DNA of 64,000 bases, taken from the NCBI RefSeq assembly GCF_007753265.1, contig NZ_CP036349.1, forward strand, positions 3,939,363-4,003,362, read 5' to 3'. This document shows positions 16,820 to 25,172 of this stretch, piece after piece (the first letter of the stretch is position 1; the number at the start of each line of letters is the position of its first letter). The position numbers were made by a program, and so were the translations under genes. A model generated the notes under the pieces. That model saw nothing but the letters and a program-made list of their open reading frames with translations. It had not been told where the DNA came from and did not search any database. This DNA comes from Botrimarina mediterranea. Its GTDB lineage: Bacteria > Planctomycetota > Planctomycetia > Pirellulales > Lacipirellulaceae.

Positions 16820-18634
16820 ATGAACCTTTCCGACGAAGAGAAGGCCATCGGCCAAGACAACTTCCGCCGCGTCTCGGGCGAGCTGCTCGCCCGCAACGAG
16901 TCGCGACGTGACTTCCTCAAAGAGGTGACGCTCGCGGGCGCCGTTGCCGCGGGCGGCTTTGGCGCCGCTTACTGGGGCTATGGGAGGAAGCTTGACGACC
17001 GTCTCCGGGTCGGCGTCATCGGCACGGGGGACGAGGGGAACGTCCTGATCGGCGCCCTCAACCCCGATTTCATCGACGTCAAGGCGATCGCCGACATCCG
17101 GCCGTACAACCAGCACCGCGCGTTCTACGGCGACTGGTCCAGCGACGGCACACTCGACGCCCGTCCCGGCCTGTGCCGCGTCTACGGCTACAAGGACCGC
17201 ACCGAGGCGGAGAAGAGCATCGCCGTCTACAACGACTACAACGAGCTGCTGGAGCGCGACGACATCGAGGCGGTGATCATCGCGTTGCCGCTGTGGATGC
17301 ATCACCCGGCGGCGGTGGCCGCGATGCGGGCCGGCAAGCACGTGCTGACCGAGAAGCTGATGGCCTGGGACGTGGCCCAGTGCAAAGAGATGGCGCGTGT
17401 CGCCGACGAGACGGGCCTGTTGCTCGCCACCGGCCACCAGCGTCACTACAGCGTGCTCTACGACAACGCGGTCGACACGATCCGCCGCGGCCTGATCGGC
17501 GACATCCACAGCATCCGCGCCCAATGGCACCGCGGCAACCTGCCGGGCAATGACAGCTGGACGCCGCCTGTGCCGCAAGGAATGGATGTTGAAGAGGTCA
17601 AGAACCTCATCCGTGCTGCCCGCAAGCTTCCCAACAAGCAGGAGGCCGAAGCGCTTGAAGCACAGATCAAGGCGACGCACGAGCTGGTGCTGTCCCTCGA
17701 GTCGTGGGAGCTGGTGCTCGCTGGTAAGCATCCCAAGTACGGCAAGCTCAGCGTCAGCGACCAAGAGAAGTGGGCGATGAAGGTCGCTCAACTCAAGGCC
17801 CAGCTCGAGGATATTAACGTCGACGCCAAGGACTACGGCTACGAAGAAGGGACGCTCTCCGGCGGCTATCACCGCTCGGCGCTCGAAGAATTGATCCGCT
17901 GGCGGATCTGGAATCGCACCGGCGGCGGCTTGATGGCCGAGCTCGGCAGCCACCAACTCGACGCCTCGGGCATCTTCATCAGCTCGCAGTTCGAGGGCCA
18001 CGTGAAGGTCAACCCGCTAAGCGTCACCGCGGTCGGTGGCCGTTATATCTTCCCGCAAGACCGCGACTGCGACGACCACGTCTACGCCACCTACGAGTAC
18101 CCCGGCAAGGGTTACTTCGAGGACAACAATCCCTCGACGGCCAAGGTCGCCGACGCCAACAAGAAGGTCGGCGTCGTCTACTCGTCGATCAACGGCAACG
18201 GCTTCGGCGGGTACGGCGAGGTCGTTCTTGGCACCGACGGCACACTGATCCTCGAACGTGAGCAAGACGTCCTCCTCTACGGTGGGTCGAACACTCGCAC
18301 CAAGGTGACGGTCAACGACGCCGCCGACGCGCTCGACTCGTACGAGACGGGCGGCGGCTACACGCCCGCGGCCCAGGCCGTCACGCAAGCCGTCAGCCGT
18401 GGTTACAAGGAAGAGATCGAGCACTGGGCTTGGTGCATCCGCAACGGCGAGCCCGCCACGACATTGCACTGCCACCCGAAGGTCGCCCTGGCCGACGCGG
18501 TGATCGCGCTGACGACCAACATCGCGATCGCCGAGAACCGCCGCATCGATTTCAACCCCGAGTGGTTCGACCCGGCAAGCGACGCCGTCCCCGGCGGCCG
18601 CACGCCCCGCAAAGCTTCCGACGTGAAAGTCTAA
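16820..18634 (+). CDS. Tat-exported Gfo/Idh/MocA-family oxidoreductase
   Basis: This 604-residue protein carries a twin-arginine signal (SRRDFLKEV with RR at residues 29-30, then a hydrophobic stretch AVAAGGFGAAYWG). An NAD(P)-binding fold with GVIGTGDEG at 65-73 and the EKLMAWDV block follows, as in Gfo/Idh/MocA enzymes. An insert between about residues 250 and 340 (helical, Lys/Glu-rich) enlarges it beyond the usual 350-450 residues. Such exported enzymes are numerous in planctomycetes and are thought to act on sugars, although substrates are mostly unknown. It starts at ATG 16820 and is followed by a strong terminator at 18662. Confidence 0.87.
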   Translation: MNLSDEEKAIGQDNFRRVSGELLARNESRRDFLKEVTLAGAVAAGGFGAAYWGYGRKLDDRLRVGVIGTGDEGNVLIGALNPDFIDVKAIADIRPYNQHRAFYGDWSSDGTLDARPGLCRVYGYKDRTEAEKSIAVYNDYNELLERDDIEAVIIALPLWMHHPAAVAAMRAGKHVLTEKLMAWDVAQCKEMARVADETGLLLATGHQRHYSVLYDNAVDTIRRGLIGDIHSIRAQWHRGNLPGNDSWTPPVPQGMDVEEVKNLIRAARKLPNKQEAEALEAQIKATHELVLSLESWELVLAGKHPKYGKLSVSDQEKWAMKVAQLKAQLEDINVDAKDYGYEEGTLSGGYHRSALEELIRWRIWNRTGGGLMAELGSHQLDASGIFISSQFEGHVKVNPLSVTAVGGRYIFPQDRDCDDHVYATYEYPGKGYFEDNNPSTAKVADANKKVGVVYSSINGNGFGGYGEVVLGTDGTLILEREQDVLLYGGSNTRTKVTVNDAADALDSYETGGGYTPAAQAVTQAVSRGYKEEIEHWAWCIRNGEPATTLHCHPKVALADAVIALTTNIAIAENRRIDFNPEWFDPASDAVPGGRTPRKASDVKV

Positions 18635-18661
18635 GCCGTCGGTGCACCTTACTATCGAAGC

Positions 18662-18700
18662 GAGCCGCGTCGGGGCCAACCCGACGCGGCTCACTTTTTT
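18662..18700 (+). terminator. Rho-independent terminator after the Gfo/Idh gene
   Basis: A perfect 13-bp stem GAGCCGCGTCGGG (18662-18674) / CCCGACGCGGCTC (18680-18692) with a 5-nt loop is followed by ACTTTTTT. It lies 28 bp after the stop of the oxidoreductase gene and is the clearest intrinsic terminator in the window. Confidence 0.92.
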
Positions 18701-18711
18701 AATGAACCACG

Positions 18712-18839
18712 AAGGCACGAAGGACACAAAGGAAGGAACGCCCGCGAATGACGCGAATCAGCGCGAATGAACTTGCTTTCAGACATCCGTCGTTATTCGC
18801 GGGCAAGACCTTTTCTTTCCTTCGTGCCCTTCGTGCCTT
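18712..18839. repeat. Nested intergenic inverted repeat (two repeat families)
   Basis: The outer stem AAGGCACGAAGG (18712-18723) / CCTTCGTGCCTT (18828-18839) is perfect over 12 bp. Inside it lies GCCCGCGAAT (18740-18749) / ATTCGCGGGC (18795-18804), perfect over 10 bp. The inner unit CGCGAATGACGCGAAT (18743-18758) matches copies near 294 and 37952, while the outer CGAAGG-rich arms resemble the repeats near 39.4, 59.9 and 63.5 kb. No gene lies here. Confidence 0.8.
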
Positions 18840-18928
18840 AGTGTTTCCCTGACCTTTTCTTCCCAAGCGAAAAAGTATCGCGTTGATTAGACTAAGCGTG
18901 TCGATACGCTCCCGCCCGGGTTCATGCC

Positions 18929-20383
18929 ATGAAAGACGCTTGGTACTTCGAGATCGGTGACGGCCAAGTCTACGGCCCTTACCCGATGGCGAAGCTCCAG
19001 AAGTGGGCCGAGGCTGGCAACCTGATGCCCACGCACCGTGTGCGGCACGCCGACTCGGACGAGTGGATGATCGCGGCGTACGTCGACGGCCTCGAGCTGA
19101 CGACCGCCGCCGACGCTAAGAAGAAAGCGGCGCTCGACGACGACGCAGCGCCGAAGCGCCGCGGCTTCCTCGGCATGACGAAGGCTAAGCCCGCGAAGGA
19201 ACTCGAGACCGAAACGGCGCCGATCAACGCCGTCGAGGTCTGCAATGAGCTGCTCGAGTTGGCGTACGAGCGAGGCGCCTCCGACATTCACGTCGACGCC
19301 GAAGAGAACGTCGTCCTCTTGCAGCTGCGCGTCGATGGTTCGCTCGAGCCGGTGCGCAAGCTCGCCAAGAAACACCACTCGGCGATCGTCTCGCGCTTCA
19401 AGGTGATGGCCGGTATGGACATCGCCGAACGCCGCGAAGCGCAGGACGGGCGTTTCATGGTCCACCTAGGGCCCGACCAACGCCGCGTCGATTTGCGCGT
19501 CGCCTCGCTGCCGACGACGCACGGCGAGCGGCTTACGCTGCGGCTGCTGGCGATCGAAGCGTCCCGCATGACGCTCAACCGCCTCGGCCTCACCGACACC
19601 GCGTACAAACTCTTCTCCAACGCCATCGCCCAGCCGCAGGGGATGATCCTGCTCACCGGCCCCACAGGCACCGGCAAATCGACGACGCTCTACGCCGCCC
19701 TCCGGCACCGCCTGGCAAACTCACCCGGCCGCATCATCACGGTCGAGGACCCGGTCGAGTACGACATCGTCGGCGTCTCGCAGGTCGAGGTTGATACGGC
19801 CGACAAGGTGGCGTTCGGCTCGGTGCTACGGAACATCCTCCGCAGCGACCCCGACGTGATCATGATCGGCGAAATGCGCGACTTCGAGTCGGTCGACGTC
19901 GGCATCAAGGCGGCGCTCACCGGGCACCTCGTGTTCAGCTCGCTACACACCAACTCGGCCGCCGGCGCGGTGACGCGCCTTGTGGACATGGGCGTCGAGC
20001 CCTTCCTCGTCGCCGCGACGCTGCGGCTCTGCGTCGCGCAGCGGCTGCTGCGGAGGCTCTGCTCCAAGTGCCGTCGCCGCCGTGAGATGACGCTCGCCGA
20101 AGCGAAGGCGTTGGGCCACCCGAACCTCGTGGGATCGGCGCTGTATGAGCCGGTTGGCTGTGAGCTCTGCGGCAAGCGTGGCTACCGCGGCCGGGTGGGC
20201 GTCTTCGAGCTGCTGCCGATCGCGCCCGACATGCAACGATTAGTGGTTGAACGCGCCCCCGAGCCCGAGATCACCGCCGCCGCTAAGGAGCACGGCGGCG
20301 TCTCAATGATGGACGACGCGGTGGAGAAGCTGCTGGCGGGACACACGAGTTTTATTGAGGTGATGACGCTAGGGATGGGGTGA
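18929..20383 (+). CDS. PulE/GspE-type secretion ATPase with N-terminal GYF_2 domain
   Basis: This 484-residue hexameric-type ATPase powers type II secretion or type IV pilus machines. The core is complete: Walker A GPTGTGKST at 244-252, the Asp box TVEDPVEY at 271-278, Walker B around DPDVIMIGEMRD (308-318), the His box TGHLVFSSLHTN at 331-342, and the zinc cysteines C378, C381, C411 and C414. The N-terminus is unusual: residues 5-55 (WYFEIGDGQVYGPYPM, RVRHADSDEWMIA) look like a GYF_2/DUF4339 domain in place of the usual MshEN domains. The start is ATG 18929. No pilin, secretin or GspF gene is adjacent, so it is an orphan here. Confidence 0.9.
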   Translation: MKDAWYFEIGDGQVYGPYPMAKLQKWAEAGNLMPTHRVRHADSDEWMIAAYVDGLELTTAADAKKKAALDDDAAPKRRGFLGMTKAKPAKELETETAPINAVEVCNELLELAYERGASDIHVDAEENVVLLQLRVDGSLEPVRKLAKKHHSAIVSRFKVMAGMDIAERREAQDGRFMVHLGPDQRRVDLRVASLPTTHGERLTLRLLAIEASRMTLNRLGLTDTAYKLFSNAIAQPQGMILLTGPTGTGKSTTLYAALRHRLANSPGRIITVEDPVEYDIVGVSQVEVDTADKVAFGSVLRNILRSDPDVIMIGEMRDFESVDVGIKAALTGHLVFSSLHTNSAAGAVTRLVDMGVEPFLVAATLRLCVAQRLLRRLCSKCRRRREMTLAEAKALGHPNLVGSALYEPVGCELCGKRGYRGRVGVFELLPIAPDMQRLVVERAPEPEITAAAKEHGGVSMMDDAVEKLLAGHTSFIEVMTLGMG

Positions 20384-20472
20384 GACCCACTAGTAGCGCC
20401 GCCGCTGACTATCGCACGAGGGCTGGTAGGCGGAATCAATTCCTCTAACTCGATTGAATTCTGAAAGAGGAA

Positions 20473-20940
20473 ATGGCCTTCAATAGCAACCCGCCGGCCC
20501 ACGTTTGGGACGCAATCGATCGTCAAATCTCGCAGCAATTCGCTGCTGCTGACCAAGATCGCGTTAAAGAAATGATCCGCCCCTTCATGGAAGGGGATGC
20601 GAAACTTGCAAAATACATTCTCTTGTTGTCGCGTGGAAAGATCAATGCAGTTGCTAATTACGTCGAGTCAGCCAAGAACGATTCCCGCGACATTATTTTC
20701 TGGGTCGAGAACCCCGAAGAATCGAGACTCGAAACGCCCGAGAAGATTGAGGACTTTCAAAAGACCTGTGAATGGCTAGGTATCGGAAGGGATAGCGAAC
20801 TCGATCGATACAAGACGCAGCTCGAGAGCAAAGCACCCGATAGAAGAATACCTGTCTTGCCCGATGAGCCGGGGATTCCCAAATGGGTCCTTCTCTTAGT
20901 TACCTGCGGCGTGATCTTGTTTAGCTTCATGATTGCATGA
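20473..20940 (+). CDS. Hypothetical tail-anchored protein
   Basis: I do not recognise this 155-residue protein. It has a soluble, charged, helical body (FAAADQDRVKEMIRPFMEG, TCEWLGIGRDSELDRYK) and one C-terminal hydrophobic segment (VLLLVTCGVILFSFMIA) that would anchor it in the membrane with the body in the cytoplasm. AAAGAGGAA just before ATG 20473 is a good ribosome site. Base composition is clearly lower in G+C than the flanking ATPase gene, suggesting a younger or transferred gene. A possible 50-codon ORF overlaps its 3' end. Confidence 0.75.
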   Translation: MAFNSNPPAHVWDAIDRQISQQFAAADQDRVKEMIRPFMEGDAKLAKYILLLSRGKINAVANYVESAKNDSRDIIFWVENPEESRLETPEKIEDFQKTCEWLGIGRDSELDRYKTQLESKAPDRRIPVLPDEPGIPKWVLLLVTCGVILFSFMIA

Positions 20941-21085
20941 TAGTCGACATCGACACTCGCAAGACAAGATTAAGAAGGAACGGCCGGCAGAGGAGATTCC
21001 GTATGATTACGAGATGGGTCCTGCGTTCAAAAAACTATACGGAAGCCCCGAAGCAACCGACGTTACGAAACAACGAAATGAGTAG
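20933..21085 (+). CDS. Possible small ORF overlapping the tail-anchored gene
   Basis: A 50-codon frame runs from TTG 20933, overlapping the previous gene by 8 bp, to TAG 21083-21085. Its sequence (ERPAEEIPYDYEMGP, FKKLYGSPEATDV) looks like a real acidic protein, whereas the competing frame from ATG 20937 gives an Arg-rich, unlikely product. No ribosome site is needed if it is coupled to the upstream gene. An internal ATG at 21004 or a decayed remnant of a longer gene are the alternatives. Confidence 0.4.
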   Translation: MHDSRHRHSQDKIKKERPAEEIPYDYEMGPAFKKLYGSPEATDVTKQRNE

Positions 21086-21429
21086 GCATCCGCGAGTGGC
21101 CCCCTGGCCAAAAGCAAAATGCCGGTCAAAAGTCGGAGAAGTGGCGCCCCTCGCCTGAGCCCCTCAGCGGCCCGTTGCCGCGTTCCTTCGCCAACCCAAC
21201 GCCGGACACACGGACACGCCGGCGCAAATCCTGGAGCGTTCTAGGGCCCTTTAAGGGGATGCTGTGGGCGAGGAACCCGAGGCGTCGGTCTGGGCGCCAT
21301 GCCCCAGCACTTCAGCGTGGGCAAGCGCGGCAGAGTCTATCGACAGTTCACATGCCCATGCTGCGTGTGGGTGTGGCGCCTGGCTGAAGAGAGGTTGACG
21401 AAGCCAAATAAGCTGGCGTTTTTCCACAC
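21086..21429. other. Gene-free stretch between convergent genes
   Basis: About 340 bp beyond the small ORF hold no convincing gene on either strand. Only short palindromic bits appear, such as CTGAG-CCC-CTCAG near 21160. It may contain decayed sequence. Confidence 0.4.
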
Positions 21430-22107
21430 TCAGCCCTCTTCACGGTCAGGGTAGCTTTGTGTGCTTTGCTTCACCCTACGGCATGCAGAATCTTCTAGGA
21501 ACGCGGCGAATAGTCCAATCGTGCACATCAAGAATGCTGCCGGCTCTGGGACATTAATAGGGGTGTCGCGAACTAACCAACTCCCTGTAATGGAAGAGAC
21601 TTGGGACGAAGAACGTGAATTCTTCCAAATGATAATATCGTAACTTTCTTCTTGTCGCGTTGGAGCAATCAATGTGGCCAGACCAACAGAGCTATTTGTA
21701 TCCCCATCATTAAAATACCCTGCTATATGCCCGCCCCCTCTCGACGTCACAGATATGCCGACAAGGTCGAGTAACGCTATTGCTGGCGCGACGGGAGTAT
21801 GAGCGTCGATATCAAGCCCAGCATGCTCGAACAAAACGACCAGTTCGGCCTCCGTTGCATGATGGAACCCTTCGAATGCTCTACCGTCGCCAAGTTGTTC
21901 AATGACTTGTTTGTATGAGTAGCCAGTCGATAACGTTACATCGAGCCAATCAAGACCTGACTGCGTGTCGCGTGTGATGTTGAAACCATCTCGGGTATAA
22001 GTGTAATTGCCGACGATGAGAGGGTCGTTGACCTGTACAAGAACCGCTTTGGCTGTGCTGCCGGCAAGCAGCAGCAGGATGACACGAAGGCAAACCCTGA
22101 CTTGCAT
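21430..22107 (-). CDS. PEP-CTERM sorting-domain protein
   Basis: This 225-residue exported protein has a signal peptide at residues 1-22. The mature domain contains SGLDWLDVTLSTGYSY, seen in several exported bacterial proteins. It ends in a PEP-CTERM-like tail: VPEP at 186-189, hydrophobic AAFLMCTIGLFAAFL, then the basic CRRVK. Such tails are recognised by exosortase for surface sorting; no exosortase gene is in view. About 14 extra polar residues follow the basic cluster, which is unusual. ATG 22107 is chosen because AGGAG lies 8 nt upstream and the signal peptide starts there. Lower G+C than the flanks. Confidence 0.82.
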   Translation of the reverse strand: MQVRVCLRVILLLLAGSTAKAVLVQVNDPLIVGNYTYTRDGFNITRDTQSGLDWLDVTLSTGYSYKQVIEQLGDGRAFEGFHHATEAELVVLFEHAGLDIDAHTPVAPAIALLDLVGISVTSRGGGHIAGYFNDGDTNSSVGLATLIAPTRQEESYDIIIWKNSRSSSQVSSITGSWLVRDTPINVPEPAAFLMCTIGLFAAFLEDSACRRVKQSTQSYPDREEG

Positions 22108-22223
22108 TGCGAGTCTCCTCTTTAGCGTGCTTAGCACGTGCACGGGGTAGGACAACTTCGCAATGTCTTCTGCGGACACGCTGTCTTTGGAGATACTGAT
22201 ACTACAGAACGGCGTAGTCTGCC

Positions 22224-24329
22224 TCATCCCATAAGAAGCCACAAGATTGCCCCCACCAGTGGCGCGCCGATTCCAGCGCCTAGCACGGCCCACAGGTTCG
22301 AGTTCAACTGCCGCTCCCACGGGGCGCGTTCGGCCTGTTCTTGCTGGCGTTTTTGGGCGAGGCCGCGCCATTCTTCGACGTGGCGTTTGAACACCGACAT
22401 CGCTTGGTCGAGTTGGCCCTGCGCGGCGAACGCCATCGCGCGCATCCGTTTGGCGCCTTGGAGGATTTTGCGCGCGAGGGCGATTTTGAACCGCCGGGTC
22501 GCCTCTTGTTTGTCGGCGGCGAGTTCGCGCTCGGTGATTCCCTCTTCGGCCTTGTACTCGAACTTCTCTTCGACGCGCTGCCGCCACGCCTGGAGCTCGA
22601 GCATCACCGCGGGGCTGAGGCCGGGGACGCCCGTCAGCAGCGCCTTGTCGACGTGGTACGCCGAATCGACGCCGTACGATTCGAGGACCGACACCATCTG
22701 CGGCGTCAGGCCGGGGATGCGGCGGCGGTAGTCGCTGAGCGAGTAGTTGCGGAGGTAGTCCTCCTTCTGCTCGACGCGGAGCTGGCGGAGGATCGTCTCC
22801 ATGTCCTCGGTGTCGGACTTGTAGCGTTGGATGCCGGTCGAGACGCTCGCGGCGTAGGCGTCATACTCTTCTTGGCGTTTGCCGTGCTCGCCGTTGATCT
22901 TGCGGGCCTCGAGCGCCAGGCGCTGCAGCTTTTCGGTGAGCACCTTGTCGGCGTCGAGGAGGTCTTGGCGACGCTGCTTGCCCGCCTTGCCGAAGGCGAG
23001 CAGCGAAGCGGTGGCCAACGAGCCGACGGCGCCGGCCGCAAGCACGGGCCAGAAGAAGGCGCCCGCCACCGACGTGGCTGCCGACGCGATCCAGCCCGCG
23101 GCGATCCAGTCGGCCGCGGTGCGCGTCGGCGTCTTAGCGGTCTTCATCGCTAGCGGCAGACGGGGGAGCTTGAGCGAGGCGCCGACCAGTTCGGGGAAGT
23201 GGATCGCGTCGATCTTCTCGAGCTGCGTGTCGAGCGCCGCAAGCCGCGACTCGGTCGAGCCGTCGGTCATCGCGAAGTTGAGGAAGAACGACGGGCCGCC
23301 CGCATTTTCGATCCGGCACCACGGGCAGTCGAGCGACGCCGACGAGTAGACGTGGGCTTCTTCGATCGGGCAGACACGTCGCTGCTTGATCAGCGTCTCG
23401 AGCTCGCCAATCCACTCAGCCGGCCTGGGGCGCGTGGGCTTGTCTCCCTGCGCACGGAACGCGCGTTCGAAGAGGTCGCCCACCGAGTGCGGCAGGTCGT
23501 CGAGCCGCAGCGACGCCGGCGGCGGATCGACGAGGGTCTCGGCGCGGTTGTGCGAGAACGCAAAGCGGCGTTCGGCGATCGCCTTTTCGATCGTCATCTC
23601 GCCCGGCCCGTTGTAGCGGCCCGCGAAGGGGTGCCGCCCGACGAACAGCAGGTGGAAGATCAGGATCGCCAGGCCGAACGCGTCGTGATCGACCGTGCGA
23701 TCGACGTCGACGAGCTTCAGTGATTGCAACTCGGGCGGCGTGAAGTGAGGCGTGCCGACCGGGCAGCGGAAGAACTGCTTGCCGTGCGGGATCTGAAACG
23801 AGTCGCAGTCGATCATCCGCACGCACATCGACGAATCGACCAGGAGGTTGCCCTGGTTGACGTCGCCGATGACGACGCCGCGCTCGTGCATCGTGGCGAA
23901 CGCGGCCGCGAGGTTCCGCGCGGCGAGCACGAGGTGCCCCCACTGCGCTTGCGGGAACGTGCGCGCGCGGCTGCTGGTGCCGTACAGCTCGTGGAGCGGG
24001 TAGGCGTCGGCGATGCGGTCCATCAAGAGACCGCGGACCCCCTTGGTGCGAGGGTCGAACAGCAGCCCCCGAGGCCAAGCCGCGATCGTCAGCAGCTCGC
24101 CGCCGCTGAGAGAAGCGAGCTTACGGAGCTTGTGCTCGTGCTGCTCGGTGAGCTTGTCTTTGTGGTAGACCTTGGCCACCAGCTTTGGGTGGCCGGTGAT
24201 CTCGAACACAGCGCCCTCACCGCCGGAGCCGATCACGTCCCCCAGGGGGACGACTCGGTCGGACGCGTCGTAGAGCAGCGGCTTATCGAGCGGCTGTCTT
24301 AACAGCGAGGACGACGGTCTTGTCATCAT
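22224..24329 (-). CDS. YegI-like protein kinase with helix-hairpin-helix-like region (TerY-P triad)
   Basis: This 701-residue protein starts with a kinase domain of the YegI/TerY-P type: glycine loop GSGGEG at residues 34-39, K53, IGDVNQGN (catalytic D156 and N161) and IDCDSFQ (D174/D176). A hydrophobic region around 410-450 suggests a membrane hairpin, then come a coiled coil to about 520 and a helix-hairpin-helix-like stretch (RRIPGLTPQMVSVLESYG, LTGVPGLSPAVMLEL). A last hydrophobic helix ends the protein. It overlaps the PP2C gene upstream by 47 bp, and the VWA gene lies further upstream, giving the kinase-phosphatase-VWA triad known from yegI-yegK-yegL and Ter-linked clusters. Start ATG 24329, with a second ATG just after it. 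Confidence 0.85.
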   Translation of the reverse strand: MMTRPSSSLLRQPLDKPLLYDASDRVVPLGDVIGSGGEGAVFEITGHPKLVAKVYHKDKLTEQHEHKLRKLASLSGGELLTIAAWPRGLLFDPRTKGVRGLLMDRIADAYPLHELYGTSSRARTFPQAQWGHLVLAARNLAAAFATMHERGVVIGDVNQGNLLVDSSMCVRMIDCDSFQIPHGKQFFRCPVGTPHFTPPELQSLKLVDVDRTVDHDAFGLAILIFHLLFVGRHPFAGRYNGPGEMTIEKAIAERRFAFSHNRAETLVDPPPASLRLDDLPHSVGDLFERAFRAQGDKPTRPRPAEWIGELETLIKQRRVCPIEEAHVYSSASLDCPWCRIENAGGPSFFLNFAMTDGSTESRLAALDTQLEKIDAIHFPELVGASLKLPRLPLAMKTAKTPTRTAADWIAAGWIASAATSVAGAFFWPVLAAGAVGSLATASLLAFGKAGKQRRQDLLDADKVLTEKLQRLALEARKINGEHGKRQEEYDAYAASVSTGIQRYKSDTEDMETILRQLRVEQKEDYLRNYSLSDYRRRIPGLTPQMVSVLESYGVDSAYHVDKALLTGVPGLSPAVMLELQAWRQRVEEKFEYKAEEGITERELAADKQEATRRFKIALARKILQGAKRMRAMAFAAQGQLDQAMSVFKRHVEEWRGLAQKRQQEQAERAPWERQLNSNLWAVLGAGIGAPLVGAILWLLMG

Positions 24330-25047
24330 CAGACCGACGCTTCATCGAATCCGATTCGAGGAATCGGTGAAGCTCGGCGTTGAGGGCGTCGGGGGCGGGG
24401 GCGGAACGGAGAGCGTTAAACAGCGGGTCAAAAAACGGTGCGTGGGGCGTCCGCCCCTCGAACGACAGCGCTAGCCTCTCTACTCCGTCCGTCATCAAGG
24501 CGACATCGGTGAAGTCGCCCTCGGCCGCTTGGAACTCGACGTGGTCCTCGTACCGGTCGCCGGTGAGGAACATGGTTGAGTTCGCATACTCGCCCGATTG
24601 GGGCCAGAATACCACGCCGAGCGCGCCATTGCGACGACAGACGATGGCTCCGTCGCCGATCTGGAGAAAAACGGCCCCGGCCGGTGACACACAGGCGACA
24701 CAGAGCGTGGTCGCGTAATCGCGCAACTTCCCCTCACGCATCGCGACGAGCTGCTCGATCCGCGACCGGGCCTCACGGACCCAGCCGAGGGCCGTGTCGG
24801 CGGTGACGCCGGCGAACGAGCCCTTCGACTCGTCGAAGTGAGAAGTGGCGAGTTCGAGCACGGCCTCGCAGGCCAGCTTTGAACCGTCCTGGCTGAAGTC
24901 GGCGCTGCCTGCGCCGTCGGCGACGCAAGCAATGAACGAAGACTCCCCCAGACGAGTCAGCACGCAGGCCCGATGGCTATCCTGGCACGGCGCGCCGCTC
25001 TTAGCGTGAGAGGGCCCCGTGACGCTTCCTGCGATGTATCGCCACAT
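24283..25047 (-). CDS. PP2C-family protein phosphatase (TerY-P triad)
   Basis: This 254-residue metal-dependent Ser/Thr phosphatase has ADGAGSA (metal Asp), IGDGAIV, MTDGVERLA and a final DDDKTVVLAV, all normal PP2C landmarks. It has no membrane segment and should be cytoplasmic. It is the middle gene of the triad: the downstream kinase gene starts inside its 3' end (47-bp overlap), which implies coupled translation. In known triads the phosphatase counteracts the kinase on a VWA partner. Start ATG 25047. Confidence 0.9.
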   Translation of the reverse strand: MWRYIAGSVTGPSHAKSGAPCQDSHRACVLTRLGESSFIACVADGAGSADFSQDGSKLACEAVLELATSHFDESKGSFAGVTADTALGWVREARSRIEQLVAMREGKLRDYATTLCVACVSPAGAVFLQIGDGAIVCRRNGALGVVFWPQSGEYANSTMFLTGDRYEDHVEFQAAEGDFTDVALMTDGVERLALSFEGRTPHAPFFDPLFNALRSAPAPDALNAELHRFLESDSMKRRSDDDKTVVLAVKTAAR

Positions 25048-25057
25048 GGGGTGGGGA

Positions 25058-25158
25058 GGGGCTGAGGATTTGAGGGGCTGAGGGGCTGAGGGGCTGAGGG
25101 ACCAAGGGGAGGGCCGGGGTCCGCTTGCGATTCCCCTAAGCCCCTTAGCCCCTCAAAT
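25058..25158. repeat. Tandem GGGGCTGA array forming a long hairpin inside the triad operon
   Basis: Five 8-bp units (25058-25097; the second degenerate as GGATTTGA) read GGGGCTGA. The array pairs with pyrimidine-rich DNA downstream: ATTTGAGGGGCT (25068-25079) / AGCCCCTCAAAT (25147-25158) and AGGGGCT (25081-25087) / AGCCCCT (25139-25145). It fills the 125-bp space between the VWA stop and the PP2C start. CCGCTTGCGATTCCCC in its loop also occurs, slightly changed, in the repeat at 42.3 kb. Confidence 0.8.
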
Positions 25159-25172
25159 CCCCATCCCCTCCG

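Noticed and set aside
20937-21158. 73-codon frame starting with ATGA overlap after the tail-anchored gene
   Set aside because: The product is Arg-rich and unlike a folded protein; the 20933 frame is more protein-like over the same DNA.
25048-25172. CRISPR-like array in the GGGGCTGA repeats
   Set aside because: Units are 8 bp and contiguous, with no spacers; this is a simple tandem repeat.
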